Below are positions 50,006-59,183 of a DNA stretch of 64,000 nt, piece by piece (position 1 is the stretch's first letter; each line of letters starts with the position of its first letter). Origin of the DNA: Calidifontibacillus erzurumensis (GTDB lineage Bacteria; Bacillota; Bacilli; Bacillales; Bacillaceae_J); contig NZ_JABTTE010000008.1 in NCBI RefSeq assembly GCF_013303125.1, forward strand, positions 55,561 to 119,560, read 5' to 3'. Both the position numbers and the translations under genes were made by a program. The notes below the pieces were generated by a model. It had not been told where the DNA came from, ran no database searches, and was given only the letters and a program-made list of their open reading frames with translations.

Positions 50006-51309
50006 TATAAAACTTCCTCTCCTTCGACTCGGTAGCTGCTTTTTACTTCATAAACAACATCTAAAGAATTTAATTTTTTCATAATTTCATCATAAGCTTT
50101 TTTGCTAGCTTGGTGAGTGATAATTACAATTTCTGCTAAATCACTATCTTTTAATGGAAGTTGTAAAATTTTCTCAAAGCTAACATTATAGTCAGCAAAT
50201 AAAGATGTAATCGCAGCAAATGCACCTGCTTGATCTTTCACATGAATACGCAAGAAATATTTAGAATAGATTTCTTCATCTGATTTTAACTGCTTCGTAA
50301 ATTGTGGTGCAGCAAATCGATTGCCATTGACACCTAATCTCATATTTTTCATAACTTCAACGACATCAGAAACAACAGCTGTGGCAGTTGGCAACCGTCC
50401 AGCACCTGGTCCATAAAACATCGTTTCGCCTACAGCTTCCCCATATACATAAACAGCATTGAAAACATCATTTACAGATGCCAGTGGATGTGAATTCGGC
50501 AACAATGTTGGCTGAACACTTACTTCAACTTTATCTTGTTCATCACGGCTGGCAATACCGATCAATTTCATCGTATAACCAAGGCGTTTGCAATATTCTA
50601 AGTCTTCTTCTGTGATGTTGGAAATGCCGGTTACTTTCACATCGTCCAAATCGATCAACATTGAAAATCCTAATGTCGCTAAAATAGCCATTTTTCTAGC
50701 AGCATCTAAACCTTCTACGTCTGAAGTTGGATCTGCTTCCGCATACCCTAAAGCTTGCGCTTCTTTTAATACTTCTTCATAAGCGCGGCCTTCTTCTGTC
50801 ATTTTTGTCAAAATATAATTTGTCGTACCGTTGACAATACCCATTAATTTCAAGATTCGGTCCGATGCAAGTCCTTCTACTAAACTGCGAATAATAGGAA
50901 TCCCACCAGCGACGCTCGCTTCAAAAAACAAGTCACAGCCATTTTCTGCTGCGATCTGTAAAAGCTCCGCACCATAAACGGCCATTAAATCTTTGTTTGC
51001 CGTAACCACATGCTTTTTATTACGTAAAGCTTTAATGACATAGTTTCTTGTTTCTTCAATTCCGCCCATGACTTCAACAACGATATCGATATTTGGATTT
51101 TCAATGACCTCATTCGGATCAGTTGTTAATTTGGCAGGGTCTATGTCAATATCCCGCTTCTTATCTAAATTTTTGACAACGATTTTTGTAACTTCAACTG
51201 GGCATCCAATTTGATGCATTAATTTATCTTGGTGGCGCTCAACAATTTGAACAACGCCGCTTCCAACTGTTCCTAGTCCTAATAATCCGATAGAAATTGA
51301 TTTAACCAT
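50005..51309 (-). CDS. hom: Homoserine dehydrogenase
   Basis: 434 residues from ATG 51309 (MVKSISIGLLGLGTVGSGV), after GGAAGGGTG; the frame continues to 51348 without a ribosome site. NAD(P)-binding GLGTVGSGV, GGIEETRNYVIKALRNKKHVVTANKDL and GTTNYILTKM, and a C-terminal ACT domain from about residue 345 for feedback. Overlaps thrB. thrC, between the two in B. subtilis, is absent here. Confidence 0.95.
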   Translation of the reverse strand: MVKSISIGLLGLGTVGSGVVQIVERHQDKLMHQIGCPVEVTKIVVKNLDKKRDIDIDPAKLTTDPNEVIENPNIDIVVEVMGGIEETRNYVIKALRNKKHVVTANKDLMAVYGAELLQIAAENGCDLFFEASVAGGIPIIRSLVEGLASDRILKLMGIVNGTTNYILTKMTEEGRAYEEVLKEAQALGYAEADPTSDVEGLDAARKMAILATLGFSMLIDLDDVKVTGISNITEEDLEYCKRLGYTMKLIGIASRDEQDKVEVSVQPTLLPNSHPLASVNDVFNAVYVYGEAVGETMFYGPGAGRLPTATAVVSDVVEVMKNMRLGVNGNRFAAPQFTKQLKSDEEIYSKYFLRIHVKDQAGAFAAITSLFADYNVSFEKILQLPLKDSDLAEIVIITHQASKKAYDEIMKKLNSLDVVYEVKSSYRVEGEEVL

Positions 51310-51475
51310 TCCATTCACCCTTCCTACATGTCTACAATACAAGTACAATTGTATTTACCATACGGACATTATAGTTGGAAATTGCTTTTTATACAAGTAA
51401 TTTTCACTGATTTATTAAAGAATACAAAAAATACAAAACAATAATTATTTTTTCATTTTAGCATGAAAGCTTATT

Positions 51476-52489
51476 TCACACCACACAAAGCCAATCGATT
51501 TCCGGCAATTTTATCTCTCTTTTCATCCTTAAATATTGGAAAAACGATTGCAAAAACTGTTCATAATCGTCTGCCCTTTTTATAAATTCTATAAATTGGC
51601 TAGAATATATAGTTCTCATTTCATCGGAATTTGCATAATAATACCCTTCTACATTTTCGAAAAATGGTAGTGGAAATAGAAGGCGTGCAAACATGAGCTT
51701 CCAAGTGGTAAAAGAAATAGGCATGATATTTTCATAATCTTGTAGGAAACCTGTGATCTCTTCCATCATCTTGCTTTTCAAATATTTCGTTCGAATCGAT
51801 TCAGCAATATCACGTGACGGGTGATCGTAAATAAGTTCAGTTGGTAAAATCACTGAGCTGTTCAAATCGTTTAAACTGTTTTCACCATATTTCAAAAAAC
51901 AAATAGTGCCCAGGGCAACTTCATTCTGCTTGTCATCCCACATACAATCGACATAATATTGGATTGCATTTTCCGTTAATCCTAGATAATATGGAAAAGT
52001 TTCAAAAAAAAGCTCCTCAAACCGATTCGCAGGCCGTTCTTCTGTTTTCTCTTTCCACCACATTTCCATCTGGTCTAAGCGGTTTTGCCAAAGCTCTCTC
52101 CACATTCCTAAACGTGTTGCTTGTTGAGGAGGATATGGATAATAAAGACCATGTTTATGAAAACGGGCTAAAAATTCGCCTTCACGAACCTTAAGGTGCT
52201 GCCGAATGTTCCAACGTCTTGGAAGTTTTAAAAGAACAACTCGTTCTCCTGCAACACTCCCGACTAACTTATTTGAATTCGTTGGAATAATCTGTGCAAA
52301 CTGTTCACCCTGGTGAAATTTCATATAATCGCTCATTTGTTTGATTTCTAATATTTCAAGATCTTCTTGATGAGGTACGGGAACAATACAATAAAATTCT
52401 CCATTTTCAACAAAAGCGTGAAACGTACGATATGTGGTGTATTGCTGCGGAGTAAATCGGTACTGTTCATATAAATCTCTTTCAATCAT
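51476..52489 (-). CDS. yutH: YutH-like spore-coat-associated protein
   Basis: 337 residues from ATG 52489, AGGGG upstream. Resembles the CotS/YutH group, a kinase-like fold of spore-coat proteins: RVVLLKLPRRWNIRQHLKVREG and LARFHKHGLYYPYPP. Catalytic kinase residues are not evident. Position between hom and yutG matches B. subtilis. Confidence 0.8.
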   Translation of the reverse strand: MIERDLYEQYRFTPQQYTTYRTFHAFVENGEFYCIVPVPHQEDLEILEIKQMSDYMKFHQGEQFAQIIPTNSNKLVGSVAGERVVLLKLPRRWNIRQHLKVREGEFLARFHKHGLYYPYPPQQATRLGMWRELWQNRLDQMEMWWKEKTEERPANRFEELFFETFPYYLGLTENAIQYYVDCMWDDKQNEVALGTICFLKYGENSLNDLNSSVILPTELIYDHPSRDIAESIRTKYLKSKMMEEITGFLQDYENIMPISFTTWKLMFARLLFPLPFFENVEGYYYANSDEMRTIYSSQFIEFIKRADDYEQFLQSFFQYLRMKREIKLPEIDWLCVV

Positions 52490-52655
52490 CGGCGGTCCCC
52501 TTTCTGAATATAATAATAGCCCTGATATCTTTGTATTCATATATGTATGTTTAAGAATCATAAAGTATAAATTACCTATTATCGGAAAAAGTAACAATTA
52601 TGGAGAACATTAATAATTGTTGAACATAAAATAATAAATAAAGGTGAAATAAGAT

Positions 52656-53156
52656 ATGAAGGATGAAAAATATATGGATGCAATTGAAAAAAGAGCAAGA
52701 CAACTTTTAAAAGAACGAGGAGTAGAATTAGAGGATATCGCTGATTTAGTTTATTATTTACAAAACAAATATCATGAAAATTTAAGAATGGAAGATTGCC
52801 TTGAAAATGTGAACCGCGTCTTATCGAAGCGGGAAGTTCAAAATGCCATTATAACAGGTATTGAATTAGATATATTAGCTGAAAAAGGTCTGTTATCCGA
52901 ACCGCTTTTAACAACGTTATTAAATGATGAAGGGTTATATGGAGTCGATGAAATTATTGCCCTTTCGATCATTAATGTGTACGGATCGATCGGTTTCACG
53001 AACTATGGCTATATCGATAAGCAAAAACCTGGTATTTTAGAAAAAATTAATGAAAAGAAAAAAGGCGTTTGCAATACGTTTTTAGATGATATCGTTGGGG
53101 CGATTGCTGCAGCAGCATCAAGCCGATTAGCCCACCGTGCCAAAAATGTAGAATAA
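52656..53156 (+). CDS. yutG: YutG-like phosphatidylglycerophosphatase A family protein
   Basis: 166 residues, with KEVQNAIITGIELDILAEKG, DEIIALSIINVYGSIGFTNYG and TFLDDIVGAIAAAASSRLAH, the PgpA/YutG pattern. It lacks the membrane helices of enteric PgpA. RBS AAGGTGAAA. The exact substrate in bacilli is uncertain. Confidence 0.82.
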   Translation: MKDEKYMDAIEKRARQLLKERGVELEDIADLVYYLQNKYHENLRMEDCLENVNRVLSKREVQNAIITGIELDILAEKGLLSEPLLTTLLNDEGLYGVDEIIALSIINVYGSIGFTNYGYIDKQKPGILEKINEKKKGVCNTFLDDIVGAIAAAASSRLAHRAKNVE

Positions 53157-53254
53157 CTTTTAACAAGATGGAAAATGAATTGGAGAAGGGTGCGATAGCT
53201 TGTAACTAACCGCACCCTCTTTTTTAATAATTTTCATCTGACTTTGGGGAATCT

Positions 53255-54043
53255 TTATATGCGGTCTATCCATTCTAGCAATGAATGGACAGAATATGTC
53301 GGTTGAACTTTATAGCGGACAAGCATTTCCTTCGTTGTTATCCCTGTATGAACAAGCAAAGTATCAATTCCAGCACGGATCCCTGCTGTAATATCTGTTT
53401 CATAATTATCGCCAATCATTAATGTTTCTTCTTTTTTGGCTCCAATCACCTTTAAAGCTTGCTCCATTATGATGGATTCCGGCTTGCCGATAAAAATTGG
53501 CTTCACACCGGTAGAAACTGATAAAACAGACGTCAACGCACCATTGCCTGGCAACAGTCCTCTTTCCGTTGGAATGGCAATATCAGCATTCGTTGAAATG
53601 AATTTGGCGCCATTTCGAATTCCCAAACAGCCTTTTGCCAATTTCTCGTACGTGATATTCCGATCAATCCCGATGATGACATAGTCAGGATTTTCGTCAA
53701 CAAACGTAAATTGCTTTTCTTGTAAAGCATGATATAAGCCTTCTTCGCCAATCATATAAATACGCGCTTCTTTATTTTCACTAGCAATATAATTAGAAGC
53801 TGCTTGACTAGAAGTAAATACTTGTTCCGGTTTTGCGGGAATATCGAAAGACAGTAATTTGTCAGCAATTTGTTCAGGTGTTCTAGACGAATTATTTGTA
53901 ACAAACAAATAAGGTAGTTTTTTTTCATGTAAAGCCTTTACAAAATCTACTGCCTCTTCGATTCGCTCTGTACCGCGGTACATCGTCCCATCTAAATCAA
54001 TTAAATATGCACGATACTTTTGCACGTTTAGACAGCCTTTCAC
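53255..54043 (-). CDS. yutF: HAD-superfamily phosphatase, YutF/NagD-like
   Basis: HAD subfamily IIA. DLDGTMYRG (nucleophile and acid Asp), TNNSSRTP, a C2 cap, the Lys in GKPESIIMEQ and GDNYETDI for motif IV. Start may be GTG 54043 or, with AAAGG at good distance, GTG 54025, which gives the length of B. subtilis YutF. General sugar- or nucleotide-phosphatase activity. Confidence 0.9.
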   Translation of the reverse strand: MKGCLNVQKYRAYLIDLDGTMYRGTERIEEAVDFVKALHEKKLPYLFVTNNSSRTPEQIADKLLSFDIPAKPEQVFTSSQAASNYIASENKEARIYMIGEEGLYHALQEKQFTFVDENPDYVIIGIDRNITYEKLAKGCLGIRNGAKFISTNADIAIPTERGLLPGNGALTSVLSVSTGVKPIFIGKPESIIMEQALKVIGAKKEETLMIGDNYETDITAGIRAGIDTLLVHTGITTKEMLVRYKVQPTYSVHSLLEWIDRI

Positions 54044-54046
54044 AAA

Positions 54047-54673
54047 CTACTTTTTAATACGATATTGGCATGCTGCATCGCCATCGCTTAAACAAGCAAA
54101 TCTTTCAATATTGTCAGTGCCAAGTACTTCTTTAAATAATTCTAGTTCTTGATGACAGGCAGCTTTATATTTATTAGCTACAAGGGCAATTGGACAGTTA
54201 TGCTCAGAAAGCTGAAAGCTTCCATCTTCATTTTTTTCGATTTCAGCCATATAGCCGTTCTCTTTTTGAATACGGGCTAACTCTTCAACCCTTTCTTCAA
54301 AAGGCTTATCGTTCAGCTTTTTCTGCAGCGCTTCTTTCATCCGGTTTTTGCGTCTTTCGAAAAGCGTTTCCACCATTTCTTTGCCGCACAGTTCTTCAAT
54401 ATCAGCAATGAAATCGAGAACAAACTTTTTATAGTTGCGTGGGAATAGCTCTTCTCCAGCCTCAGAAAGTTGATAAATGTTTAAAGGCCTTCCCATTGCT
54501 TGACGTACTAGAACTGTTTCAACATAGCGGTCTTTTTCTAACGTATTTAAATGCCGCCGAACAGCCATTTCAGTAATTTGCAATTGATTGGCCATTTCGG
54601 TAACAGTCATCCGTTTATTCAATTTTAACATTGTTAAGATTTCATCTCTTGTAGATGAACCGTTTCCAGTCAT
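54047..54673 (-). CDS. HTH regulator resembling SufR, possible Fe-S sensor
   Basis: 208 residues from ATG 54673 (MTGNGSSTRDEIL) after GGTG. An N-terminal DeoR/ArsR-type HTH (NKRMTVTEMANQLQITEMAVRRHLNTLEKDRYV) and a C-terminal domain with four cysteines: HNCPIALVANKYKAACHQEL (C-x12-C), then FACLSDGDAACQY. This resembles SufR, the 4Fe-4S repressor of the suf operon in cyanobacteria and actinobacteria. Adjacent genes include LipA and NifU-like proteins. The Fe-S assignment is inference. Confidence 0.75.
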   Translation of the reverse strand: MTGNGSSTRDEILTMLKLNKRMTVTEMANQLQITEMAVRRHLNTLEKDRYVETVLVRQAMGRPLNIYQLSEAGEELFPRNYKKFVLDFIADIEELCGKEMVETLFERRKNRMKEALQKKLNDKPFEERVEELARIQKENGYMAEIEKNEDGSFQLSEHNCPIALVANKYKAACHQELELFKEVLGTDNIERFACLSDGDAACQYRIKK

Positions 54674-54766
54674 TAAAATCACCATCCTTCCGACTCCCAT
54701 TATACTTCATATTTCGACATTTCTAAACTTCTGTGATTAATAAATATTGAATATTTTTTTACAATT

Positions 54767-55204
54767 TTATGATTTAAAAGCATTAACTGGTCCTAACTCA
54801 TTTTCTAAATAAGTTCGAACCTTTGTTGGATACAGTTCGAGCGATGGCAAATGCTCAGTTAGTGCTTTCAGTAACTCTTCATGATTGATCTCCAAGTAAT
54901 TTTGGACGAGCACTTTTCGAAAGGCAACGATTTCTTTCAATGATTGTGCATCTTTTTCATCGACTACTTTTTCGTCCAATAAAATATCGATAATATCCTC
55001 ATAGCTGCCTGGATCCCTCATAATAAAACCATCAATGAGAGCATTACCAACATCTAAAATCGAATCAATAAAAAGATGGGCGATTCGTTCCAAAGCCAGC
55101 TTTTCAATTGGTTCATTCCAACTTTTTTGCTTTTTAATATTTTTTATATTATTTTCAATCATATTTAATGTTTGCTCTATTTTATCACGATCTACAAAAT
55201 ACAT
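54767..55204 (-). CDS. yutE: YutE-like HepT/DUF86 family protein
   Basis: 145 residues, four-helix HepT fold: MYFVDRDKIEQTLNMIENN, IAHLFIDSILDVGNALIDG and FRKVLVQNYLEI. In HepT toxins the RNase motif is R-x4-H-x-Y; here the His is Gln (RKVLVQNY). No MntA-type nucleotidyltransferase antitoxin is adjacent. It looks like a domesticated, non-toxic relative, as in B. subtilis YutE. Confidence 0.85.
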   Translation of the reverse strand: MYFVDRDKIEQTLNMIENNIKNIKKQKSWNEPIEKLALERIAHLFIDSILDVGNALIDGFIMRDPGSYEDIIDILLDEKVVDEKDAQSLKEIVAFRKVLVQNYLEINHEELLKALTEHLPSLELYPTKVRTYLENELGPVNAFKS

Positions 55205-55251
55205 GTGTTAACCTCCTCACACTTTTGACAATTATCAAAAAAAAATTTAAG

Positions 55252-56517
55252 TCATAATCGGAACTCATTTATTTGCATATCTGAAGGTTTAGCATAAAAA
55301 AACCCTTGAGCAAGATCTACTTTATTTTTCAACAACACTGACGCCTCTTCTTCCGTTTCAATTCCTTCGGCAACAACGAGCGATCGTGTTTCCTTTGCAA
55401 TGAGCAATAACCCTTTTAGCATCGATTCTTTTACTCGATCTGAATCGATATTTTGAATGACAGAGCGGTCAATTTTTATAATGTCCGGCATGACTTTTGA
55501 AATAGTATGCAAACTCGCATAACCGGCGCCAGTATCATCCACGGCTATACGAAACCCTTTTTCCCTAAGCAAGCGGATTGGTGTACAAATATCTTGAACA
55601 TCATCGATCGATTCTCTTTCGGTCAGTTCAATGACAATTTGTTCAGGGTTCACAAGCGGATATTTTTCAAGAAGGCTGGAAATATCTTCTACAAACTGCA
55701 AATTGCCGAGCGAAATCGGCGTCAAGTTGATAAACACTCGATGCCTGCCTCCTAAATCATGCACTTGTTTAAACGCTTTTTCCATCACTAATAGTTCAAG
55801 ATCGTACAACATATCGGTTTGCCTTGCAATAGTAAACAAATGAATCGGATTTTCATAGGCGGTATGTTCCGGTCCCCTCGTCAGCATCTCATAGGCATAA
55901 ATATTTCCGCTTGTAAGATCTATAATGGGCTGCGCAAGCAATTTTATATTTTTATTTATTAAAATATTTTGTATGTCATAAAGAAACTCATTGTAAGTCG
56001 ACTGCAAATGCTTTTCAGCCTCAGCGTAAATTTGCAAGTAGGCGCGATGAATGGCTTCCTTTATGTCATTTTCGTTGTCGCAATCTTTTTCAACAACCAT
56101 ATAACCAATTTGAAAATCAGAAAACTGTAAAGCGGCTGCTTGATTTAATGATAAAGCAATTTCATCTATGTATTGTTCAAATTTAATTAGCGCTTGAATT
56201 TCTTTACCAATTTTAACGAGTAAAGCAATTTCATCACTATTATAGTGAAACAGAGAAATGATCATATCATCAGGGATTTTTTCCTGAACAATTTTGACAA
56301 CCTTTTGTTTTAAAAAGCGATTATATGGATATGCCGTTTTTAAATAAAATAAAACGAAAACGACTTCTTGCCCTTCCTCAAATGCCTTTTTTACAAGAGA
56401 TGCTTTTGGGTCGCGAACAGTAAAAGACGATGGGAAGAAACGCAATTTTTTTTCTGGATAGACTAATTTTGGAACTTTTTTTGCTTTATTGTAAAAGTAT
56501 ATAAACGGTTTTTTCAT
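55252..56517 (-). CDS. EAL-domain cyclic-di-GMP phosphodiesterase
   Basis: 421 residues. Residues 1-165 are a divergent GGDEF-like or sensing domain. The EAL domain follows: AQPIIDLTSGNIYAYEMLTRGP (EML for EAL), INLTPISLG, IVIELTERE, IAVDDTGAGYASL, DIIKIDRSVI, VVAEGIETEEE and LAQGFFYAKP. All metal and catalytic positions appear intact, so it should be active. Its inputs are unknown. Confidence 0.92.
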   Translation of the reverse strand: MKKPFIYFYNKAKKVPKLVYPEKKLRFFPSSFTVRDPKASLVKKAFEEGQEVVFVLFYLKTAYPYNRFLKQKVVKIVQEKIPDDMIISLFHYNSDEIALLVKIGKEIQALIKFEQYIDEIALSLNQAAALQFSDFQIGYMVVEKDCDNENDIKEAIHRAYLQIYAEAEKHLQSTYNEFLYDIQNILINKNIKLLAQPIIDLTSGNIYAYEMLTRGPEHTAYENPIHLFTIARQTDMLYDLELLVMEKAFKQVHDLGGRHRVFINLTPISLGNLQFVEDISSLLEKYPLVNPEQIVIELTERESIDDVQDICTPIRLLREKGFRIAVDDTGAGYASLHTISKVMPDIIKIDRSVIQNIDSDRVKESMLKGLLLIAKETRSLVVAEGIETEEEASVLLKNKVDLAQGFFYAKPSDMQINEFRL

Positions 56518-56708
56518 TGTAGTAGCACCTAGTTGATTAAATTGTAATTATATTTTAGCACAGGCGCCATTTTTCTCATATTTTTTTTCCAAAAATACGA
56601 CAGTTTTTTCGTATTTTCAACACAAACGTTAATTTTTTGTTTTTTGTCTTAATCTTCGTGTAAAATAAACAACATGAACATTAGGATCTAGTTTTAGGAG
56701 GGATTTTT

Positions 56709-56981
56709 ATTTCGGACTTTTTTTATCTTTATGATGACACTGAAGAAACAAAAATTCGGTATATTAGTTTTATGGGAACAAAACAACGGTTTGATTTAGC
56801 GATTATTAAAACCGATCGCTATTATGGGAAAAACATTATTCTTGATGTGCAAAGCCACCGTTTTTCAATTATCGGCCATGATGATTTAGACGAACCTGGT
56901 TATCTTGAACATATTTTTCAGCTTGATGAAGAGGATGCAGAAGATCTTCGTACGTTCCTTAGAGGAATTACTTCTGTGTAA
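56709..56981 (+). CDS. DUF3055 protein with an ATT start codon
   Basis: 90 residues if started at ATT 56709, five bases after a strong AGGAGGGA (56696-56703). The N-terminus, (M)SDFFYLYDDTEETKIRYISF, matches the family start I recall for DUF3055 (YxLYDD). In frame there is a TAG at 56682-56684 and no ATG, GTG or TTG before ATG 56772, which would cut off 21 conserved residues. The rest is FDLAIIKTDRYYGKNIILDV and DDLDEPGYLEHIF. Function unknown. Confidence 0.85.
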   Translation: MSDFFYLYDDTEETKIRYISFMGTKQRFDLAIIKTDRYYGKNIILDVQSHRFSIIGHDDLDEPGYLEHIFQLDEEDAEDLRTFLRGITSV

Positions 56982-57054
56982 AATATTTTTGAATAGAAGT
57001 TGTCTACATGAAACCGCCTTTTATAGATCATCCTAATCTATAGGAGGTGGTTTT

Positions 57055-57345
57055 TTGGCCAAGAGGAAAAATAATGAAGAATATGTAGATTTTTCAACCG
57101 TTGAAACGATGAAGAACTTTTTAACTTTTGAAGAGTTTCCTGAAGGACCTTACGGGTCGCCTATTCGAAAAGAGGATCCAGTCGAATTGAAAAGCACACC
57201 GTGGGAAGAAGGTCAGCGGACATATAGCAATTTTAACTATGAATTTAAGTCCATGCATCAAGATTTACCTCGTAAGTATCCAGGGGCACACCCTACACAT
57301 GATGATCCAAATACAAATCATGAACTTCCATATACGTCGCCATAA
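57055..57345 (+). CDS. Small conserved cytosolic protein, unknown
   Basis: 96 residues from TTG 57055 after a strong AGGAGGTGG. Hydrophilic; NNEEYVDFSTVETMKNFLTFEEFPEGPYGSP then a Pro/His/Asn-rich tail. I recall it from Bacillaceae as an uncharacterised cytosolic protein, but know no function. 73 bp downstream of the DUF3055 gene. Confidence 0.65.
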   Translation: MAKRKNNEEYVDFSTVETMKNFLTFEEFPEGPYGSPIRKEDPVELKSTPWEEGQRTYSNFNYEFKSMHQDLPRKYPGAHPTHDDPNTNHELPYTSP

Positions 57346-57709
57346 ATTTGAAACTACGTTGGAAGGATTCAGCTTGCGCTTTTTGCCTCTCATCATTCAA
57401 ATTACTTTTGTAACAATGCCTTTCCTTTACACAAATAAAGGTAGCTTTGATTTTTGGACAGATTGCTCTTGATGCCATCAAGTTGAACGGACGCCTTGCT
57501 TTTTGATGGGATTGAGGAAACATGATGGATGAAAGGAATGTAAAGGATCTCGTTGGGATGTAATTTTGTCCCTACCCTAGTGGATGTAAGTCTTGGCATC
57601 TATCCACGTTTAGCGGAAAATTAGGCAATTCCCTTTTCTTTGATCCTTTTTAGTCTTTAAGGAAAAAGTATTGTGGCAATGCAATTCCACACGAATTTTA
57701 AGATAAAGA
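57346..57709 (+). other. Intergenic region, no gene supported
   Basis: About 360 bp. Short stop-bounded frames on both strands look like a degraded gene, but I could not match them to a transposase or other family. Confidence 0.35.
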
Positions 57710-57758
57710 AAAACAGCGAATTGGAGAACCAACTGTAATCTCAATTCGCTGTTTTTTT
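57710..57758 (-). terminator. Terminator after yutD
   Basis: AAAACAGCGAATTG (57710-57723) with CAATTCGCTGTTTT (57742-57755), perfect 14-bp stem. T-runs on both strands. Confidence 0.8.
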
Positions 57759-57770
57759 TCGGGATTTTTG

Positions 57771-58043
57771 TTAACGCTTAACTTTTTTCAAGACGAAATA
57801 AGCACAACCGAAGTTGCAATACTCGTATAAATATTCGGCTAAAGAGCTTATTTTGGCGTCCGGTGCAGCCTTTTGATTGGAATCATCAAAAAAACCTTTA
57901 AGCCTTAATTGGTTATAGCCCCAATCGCCTACAATAAAATCATATTTATTTAAAATATCGCTGTATCTCGCTTTAAATGCTTCTTCATTAAAGCCGTTGC
58001 GGTAATTTTCAACTAACTCATATTTATTGCCATTTATGATCAT
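57771..58043 (-). CDS. yutD: YutD-like DUF1027 protein
   Basis: 90 residues; starts MIINGNKYELVENYRNGFNEEAFKARYSDILNKYDFIVGDWGYNQLRLKGF, which is the DUF1027 hallmark. Conserved in bacilli next to lipA; its role is unknown. Confidence 0.9.
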   Translation of the reverse strand: MIINGNKYELVENYRNGFNEEAFKARYSDILNKYDFIVGDWGYNQLRLKGFFDDSNQKAAPDAKISSLAEYLYEYCNFGCAYFVLKKVKR

Positions 58044-58089
58044 TCTTTCACCTCTTTACCCAAATTATAGCACAAGTTCGATAGCACAA

Positions 58090-58989
58090 TCATGCTTCTT
58101 TTTGAGCACTGTTACTAGCAGCCTCTACTTGTTCATCCGCATGATAAGAGGATCGGACGAGCGGTCCTGATTCGCAATGCTTGAAGCCTTTTTCCATAGC
58201 AATTCTCTTTAATTCTTTAAATTCATCAGGATGATAATATTTTTCTACTGGCAAATGTTTTTTCGTTGGCTGTAAATATTGGCCGATTGTTAAAATATCC
58301 ACATCATGTGCACGCAAATCATCCATCGTCTCGATAATTTCATCAATGGTTTCCCCTAACCCAATCATCATGCTTGATTTCGTCGGGATTTGAGGCTGAA
58401 ATTTTTTCGCGTTGGCTAGAAATTGCAAAGAACGGTCATATTTTGCTTTTGAACGAACACGGTCTGACAAACGACGGACCGTTTCAATATTATGGTTTAA
58501 TATATCTGGTTTTGCATCCATTAATATTTTTAAACTTTCTTCATTGCCACCTAAATCAGACGGCAACACTTCGATCGTCGTGAAAGGAGATACTTTCCGA
58601 ATTTCTTTAATCGTTGCGGCAAAGATGGATGCACCACCATCGAGCAAATCATCGCGGGCAACCGCAGTGATGACAACATGCTTTAAATTCATCGCCCTTA
58701 CTGAATCAGCAACCCGTTTTGGTTCTTCTAAGTCTGTTTCAGTCGGCAAGCCTGTTTTTACTGCACAAAATCGGCAAGCCCTCGTACAAACATCCCCTAA
58801 GATCATAAAAGTTGCTGTTCTTCTATGTCCCCAACATTCATGAATATTCGGACATCTTGCTTCTTCACAGACCGTATGTAATTCTTTCGAGCGCATTAAT
58901 TTTTTTATGTCTGTATAGTTTTCATTTGTATTTAACTTTATTTTTAGCCATTCAGGTTTTCTTTTAAATTGATGCTCTCTTGTCGCCAT
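58090..58989 (-). CDS. lipA: Lipoyl synthase
   Basis: 299 residues from ATG 58989 ([15 protein letters not shown]) after GGAGTG. Radical-SAM enzyme with the auxiliary cluster motif [12 protein letters not shown] and the SAM cluster motif CTRACRFC. Inserts sulfur into octanoyl groups of lipoyl domains. Position beside yutD and yunA is as in B. subtilis. Confidence 0.96.
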   Translation of the reverse strand: MATREHQFKRKPEWLKIKLNTNENYTDIKKLMRSKELHTVCEEARCPNIHECWGHRRTATFMILGDVCTRACRFCAVKTGLPTETDLEEPKRVADSVRAMNLKHVVITAVARDDLLDGGASIFAATIKEIRKVSPFTTIEVLPSDLGGNEESLKILMDAKPDILNHNIETVRRLSDRVRSKAKYDRSLQFLANAKKFQPQIPTKSSMMIGLGETIDEIIETMDDLRAHDVDILTIGQYLQPTKKHLPVEKYYHPDEFKELKRIAMEKGFKHCESGPLVRSSYHADEQVEAASNSAQKEA

Positions 58990-59183
58990 GTTATTCACTC
59001 CAAACAAAATTAAACTGTACTTTCAATGTACCATACTAATAGCTGTTATTTCTACTGTTCCAACTATGATCAGAGTGATTTGTTAATGCAAATTCCTATT
59101 TTTTACGGCATTTTCCAACATGAATTTTCAATTTCTTAGCAAAATAAAAATACGAATTATTTTCGAAAGGGGAATGTCACGTT

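Noticed and set aside
51310..51475. T-box leader upstream of hom
   Set aside because: No AGGGTGG-type T-box sequence or stem I was visible.
57346..57709. Degraded transposase suspected
   Set aside because: Short frames with Cys/Lys-rich pieces on both strands, but no DDE-type motif, inverted repeats or target duplication could be found.
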